Below are positions 61,671 through 64,000 of a DNA stretch of 64,000 bases, one piece after another. How positions within the stretch are numbered: the stretch's first letter is position 1; each line of letters starts with the position of its first letter. Under the pieces are notes generated by a model that saw nothing but the letters and a program-made list of their open reading frames with translations, was not told the origin of the DNA and did not search any database. The position numbers and the translations under genes were made by a program. Where the stretch lies: contig NZ_BOMV01000056.1 in assembly GCF_016862375.1 (NCBI RefSeq), positions 1-64,000 of the forward strand. The letters run 5' to 3'. This stretch comes from Paractinoplanes rishiriensis. GTDB taxonomy: Bacteria > Actinomycetota > Actinomycetes > Mycobacteriales > Micromonosporaceae.

Positions 61671-62426
61671 TCAGGCGGCGGCCCGGTGGAAGGCGCGTAC
61701 CTGGTCCTCCACCGTGGCCCGCAGCGACAGGAAGCCGGGCAGGCGCTTCACCGTCAGCGGGCGGTCCTCGGGCAGCGGAACCGGCAGGTCGGCCGCGATC
61801 CGCCCCGGGTTGCAGGCCAGCACCACCACGCGCTGACCCAGGAACACGGCCTCCTCGACGTCGTGGGTGACCATCACGACCGTGGTGCCGGTGTCGCGCC
61901 ACACCCGGCGCAGAAAGACCTGCATGTCCTCCTTGGTCTGGACGTCCAGCGCGCCGAACGGCTCGTCGAGCAGCAGCACCGACGGCTCGCAGGCCAGCGC
62001 GCGGGCGATCGCCACCCGTTGACGCTGGCCACCGGAGAGCTGTTTGGGCAGGTGGCGGCGCAGCGCCGTGAGGCCGGTCTCGGCGAGATACCAGTCGACG
62101 CGGCGGTCCCGTTCCGCTTTGGTCAAGGGCAGAAGTTCGAGGCCGAACGCGACATTGCGCTCGACCGTCCGGAAGGGATAGACGGCTCCGGACTGGAAGA
62201 CCAGGCCGCGCTCCGGGCCCGGTCCGGTCACCGGGCGGCCGTCCAGGGTGACCGTGCCGGCGGTGGGGCGGGTCAGGCCGGCGATCAGCGACAGCAGCGT
62301 CGACTTGCCGGAGCCGCTCGCCCCGACCAGGCACACGAACTCGCCCTCGGTCACCTGCAACGACACGTCGGACAGCGCGGTGAAGTCGGCGTACCGCATG
62401 GTCACGCCGGACAGCGTGAGGGCCAT
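61671..62426 (-). CDS. ABC transporter ATP-binding protein (SsuB/TauB/NrtD type)
   Basis: A 251-aa ATPase: Walker A GASGSGKST, Q-loop VFQSGAVYPF, signature LSGGQRQRVAIARAL, Walker B VLLLDEPFGALD, H-loop VTHDVEEA. It powers a nitrate/sulfonate/taurine or thiamine-precursor-type importer with the two genes upstream. Start ATG overlaps the permease stop (TGATG). Confidence 0.94.
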   Translation of the reverse strand: MALTLSGVTMRYADFTALSDVSLQVTEGEFVCLVGASGSGKSTLLSLIAGLTRPTAGTVTLDGRPVTGPGPERGLVFQSGAVYPFRTVERNVAFGLELLPLTKAERDRRVDWYLAETGLTALRRHLPKQLSGGQRQRVAIARALACEPSVLLLDEPFGALDVQTKEDMQVFLRRVWRDTGTTVVMVTHDVEEAVFLGQRVVVLACNPGRIAADLPVPLPEDRPLTVKRLPGFLSLRATVEDQVRAFHRAAA

Positions 62427-63280
62427 CAGACCCACCTACCGACGCGGTCGCGCAACAGCCGCAGCAGTACGTCGATGGCCAGCCCGATCAGGGCGATGAC
62501 CACGAGAATCGCGAAGATCCGGTCGCTGGCCAGGAAACGCTGGCTGCGGGCGATCCGGTAGCCGAGGCCCTCCTCGCTGTTGATCAGTTCGGCGACGACC
62601 ACGAAGTTCCAGGCGGCCGCGGCGTTCACCCGTACGGCGTCGATCATGCCGGGCAGTGCATGCAGCACGACCACCTTGCGCAGCACCTCGCCGCGGCGGG
62701 CGCCGAGGGTGTACGAGACGTCGATCTGCGCGCGCGGCACCTGGCGCACCGCGTCGGCGATCATCAGCGTGTTGAAGAAGACCGTGCCGATGAACAGCAG
62801 CATCACCTTCGACGGCTCGCCGATCCCGAGCCAGATGGTGAGCAGCGGGATGAACGCGCTGGCCGGCAGGTACCGCAGCAGGCCGACCACCGGCTCGCAC
62901 AGCGCCTGCCCGGCCGAGAAGCCGCCCATGAGCAGCCCGAGCGGCACCGACACCAGCACCGAGAGCCCGAAACCGATCAGGATGCGCTGGACGCTGGCCC
63001 AGGTGTCGGCGGCCAGCGTGCCGGAGCGGGCCATGTCGAGGCCGGCCTGCCACACCGCGGCCGGCGACGGCAGGAACTCCTCCGGCACCCGCCCGGTCGC
63101 CGACACGATCACCCAGACCGTGACCGGCACCAGCACCGAGGCCGCGATCAGGCCGAGCCGCCAGCCGCGCGGGATCGGGGCCCGGGGCGCCCAGATCCGC
63201 GGCGGCCGCACCGCCCGCCGCCGCGGCAGCGGATCGGCGAACGGGCGGGCCGGTGCGGTGTCGACCATGGCCGGTGTCAT
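62426..63280 (-). CDS. ABC transporter permease (SsuC/TauC type)
   Basis: A 284-aa permease with six helices after a basic N-terminal region and the EAA-like loop ADAVRQVPRAQIDVSYTLGARRGEVLRKV. The ATG at 63280 overlaps the binding-protein stop; the longer frame upstream is antisense to the binding-protein gene. Confidence 0.92.
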   Translation of the reverse strand: MTPAMVDTAPARPFADPLPRRRAVRPPRIWAPRAPIPRGWRLGLIAASVLVPVTVWVIVSATGRVPEEFLPSPAAVWQAGLDMARSGTLAADTWASVQRILIGFGLSVLVSVPLGLLMGGFSAGQALCEPVVGLLRYLPASAFIPLLTIWLGIGEPSKVMLLFIGTVFFNTLMIADAVRQVPRAQIDVSYTLGARRGEVLRKVVVLHALPGMIDAVRVNAAAAWNFVVVAELINSEEGLGYRIARSQRFLASDRIFAILVVIALIGLAIDVLLRLLRDRVGRWV

Positions 63281-64000
63281 TTCGCGGCCTGCACGAAGGA
63301 CGGATCGAACAGGCCGTCCAGCGGCGGCTTCTCCTCGGCCAGGCCGGTGGCCACCAGGAACTCGACGATCTGCTGGGCCTGGAAGTCGAGGTTGGCGGGG
63401 GTGCTGCCGGGGGTGAACGCGTCCAGGTTCTGCTGCTTCGTGAAGATCGTGGTGCCGGCGTCGTACGACTTGTAGTCGGTCGCGGTGACGCCGCCGCGCT
63501 TCGCCATGATCTCGACCGCCTGGTCCGGGTTCGCCTTGATCCACGCCACGGTGTCGAACCAGGTCTGCACCACGGCCTGCACCTCGGTCTTGTGCTCCTT
63601 GACGAAGCCGGCCGTGAACACCAGGTGGTCGGGGATGGCGCCGGGGAAGTCCTTGGAGGTGGCGATCGCCTTGCTGCCGGGCAGTTCGAGGGCCGTGGTG
63701 GTGAACGGAGCGAAAACGCCGACGGCGTCGACCTTGCCGGCCACGAACGCGGCCGCGGCGGCGTCGGTCAGCAGCGGGGTGAACTCGACGTCCTTCTCGG
63801 AGAGACCGGCCTGCTTGAGCGCGAGCAGCAGCAGGTAGTGGTCGACCGTGCCCTGCTCGGCGGCGACCTTCTTGCCGCGCAGGTCGGCCACCGTGGTGAT
63901 GCCGGGGCGGGCGATGATCTGGTCGTTGCCGGTGGAGTTGTCGTTGACCAGCACGACCGTCTGCTTGGCGCCGCCGCTCACCGAGGAGAGCGTGTCGTTG
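63277..64000 (-). CDS. ABC transporter substrate-binding protein (NMT1/SsuA-like), 5' partial
   Basis: At least 240 aa visible; the N-terminus and signal peptide lie beyond the window edge. Features: GITTVADLRGKKVAAEQGTVDHY, AAAAFVAGKVDAVGVFAPF, then FVKEHKTEVQAVVQTWF. It binds a small organic substrate such as an alkanesulfonate or pyrimidine precursor; which one cannot be told. Coupled to the permease by ATGA overlap. Confidence 0.9.
   Translation of the reverse strand, partial: NDTLSSVSGGAKQTVVLVNDNSTGNDQIIARPGITTVADLRGKKVAAEQGTVDHYLLLLALKQAGLSEKDVEFTPLLTDAAAAAFVAGKVDAVGVFAPFTTTALELPGSKAIATSKDFPGAIPDHLVFTAGFVKEHKTEVQAVVQTWFDTVAWIKANPDQAVEIMAKRGGVTATDYKSYDAGTTIFTKQQNLDAFTPGSTPANLDFQAQQIVEFLVATGLAEEKPPLDGLFDPSFVQAAK

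Overview
The window is high-GC DNA with heavy G/C third-position codon use, frequent GTG starts, dense ATGA/TGATG-coupled operons and almost no TTA codons. Together with the gene content (a PknG-type kinase with GlnX/GlnH partners, a SpoIIE/HATPase/STAS regulator, a DUF1707 protein, AbfB-bearing arabinofuranosidase), this points to a mycelial actinomycete; the style is closest to Micromonosporaceae (Actinoplanes-like), which is an inference. No rRNA, tRNA, CRISPR array, insertion sequence, integrase or phage gene was seen, so this looks like chromosomal backbone plus accessory clusters.

Layout. 1-6.0 kb: end of a proline-rich low-complexity protein, an SDR oxidoreductase, an EamA exporter divergent from a LysR regulator, and a DUF1028 protein. 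6.2-17.4 kb: a surface-glycan cluster with a PglF/CapD-like NDP-sugar dehydratase (minus strand), then one long plus-strand operon: Wzz/BY-kinase-like protein, TylF-type methyltransferase, split transketolase, DegT aminotransferase, GT2, a DegT-GNAT fusion, a PglC-type initiating phosphoglycosyltransferase and a flippase. 17.4-20.7 kb: a frameshifted small gene, an esterase, a secreted GH43-AbfB arabinofuranosidase. 20.7-25.8 kb: a two-component system divergent from a MacB-like ABC exporter. 25.9-27.5 kb: an acyl-CoA ligase.

27.6-36.1 kb is a seven-gene signalling operon: GlnX-like sensor, GlnH-like lipoprotein, coiled-coil protein, PknG-like kinase, PP2C phosphatase, VWA protein, FHA protein. 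Four of these carry Cys-rich zinc-ribbon motifs or modular phospho-signalling domains, which suggests one physical pathway for sensing an extracellular amino acid. 36.1-39 kb: a DUF1707 membrane protein, then a tightly coupled HTH / Clp-N-domain / ABC transporter operon whose promoter region is a perfect palindrome running into the first codon.

38.9-48.3 kb: housekeeping and scattered genes (IMPase, DHFR, PadR plus target membrane protein, alpha/beta hydrolases, SLOG protein, BtuF-like protein), and one degraded gene. 48.3-55.1 kb is the most intriguing region: CDP-alcohol phosphatidyltransferase, MDR dehydrogenase, an atypical PTPS/QueD homologue, GT4, methyltransferase, UPF0104 membrane protein, RibD-type reductase and GTP cyclohydrolase II. 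This mix of riboflavin/pterin chemistry with lipid and glycosylation functions has no obvious textbook product. 55.1-64 kb: a PAS-SpoIIE-HATPase-STAS regulator, RecQ, a non-coding repeat-rich stretch, a sulfotransferase-like protein, a class IV aminotransferase and a nitrate/sulfonate-type ABC importer cut by the window edge.
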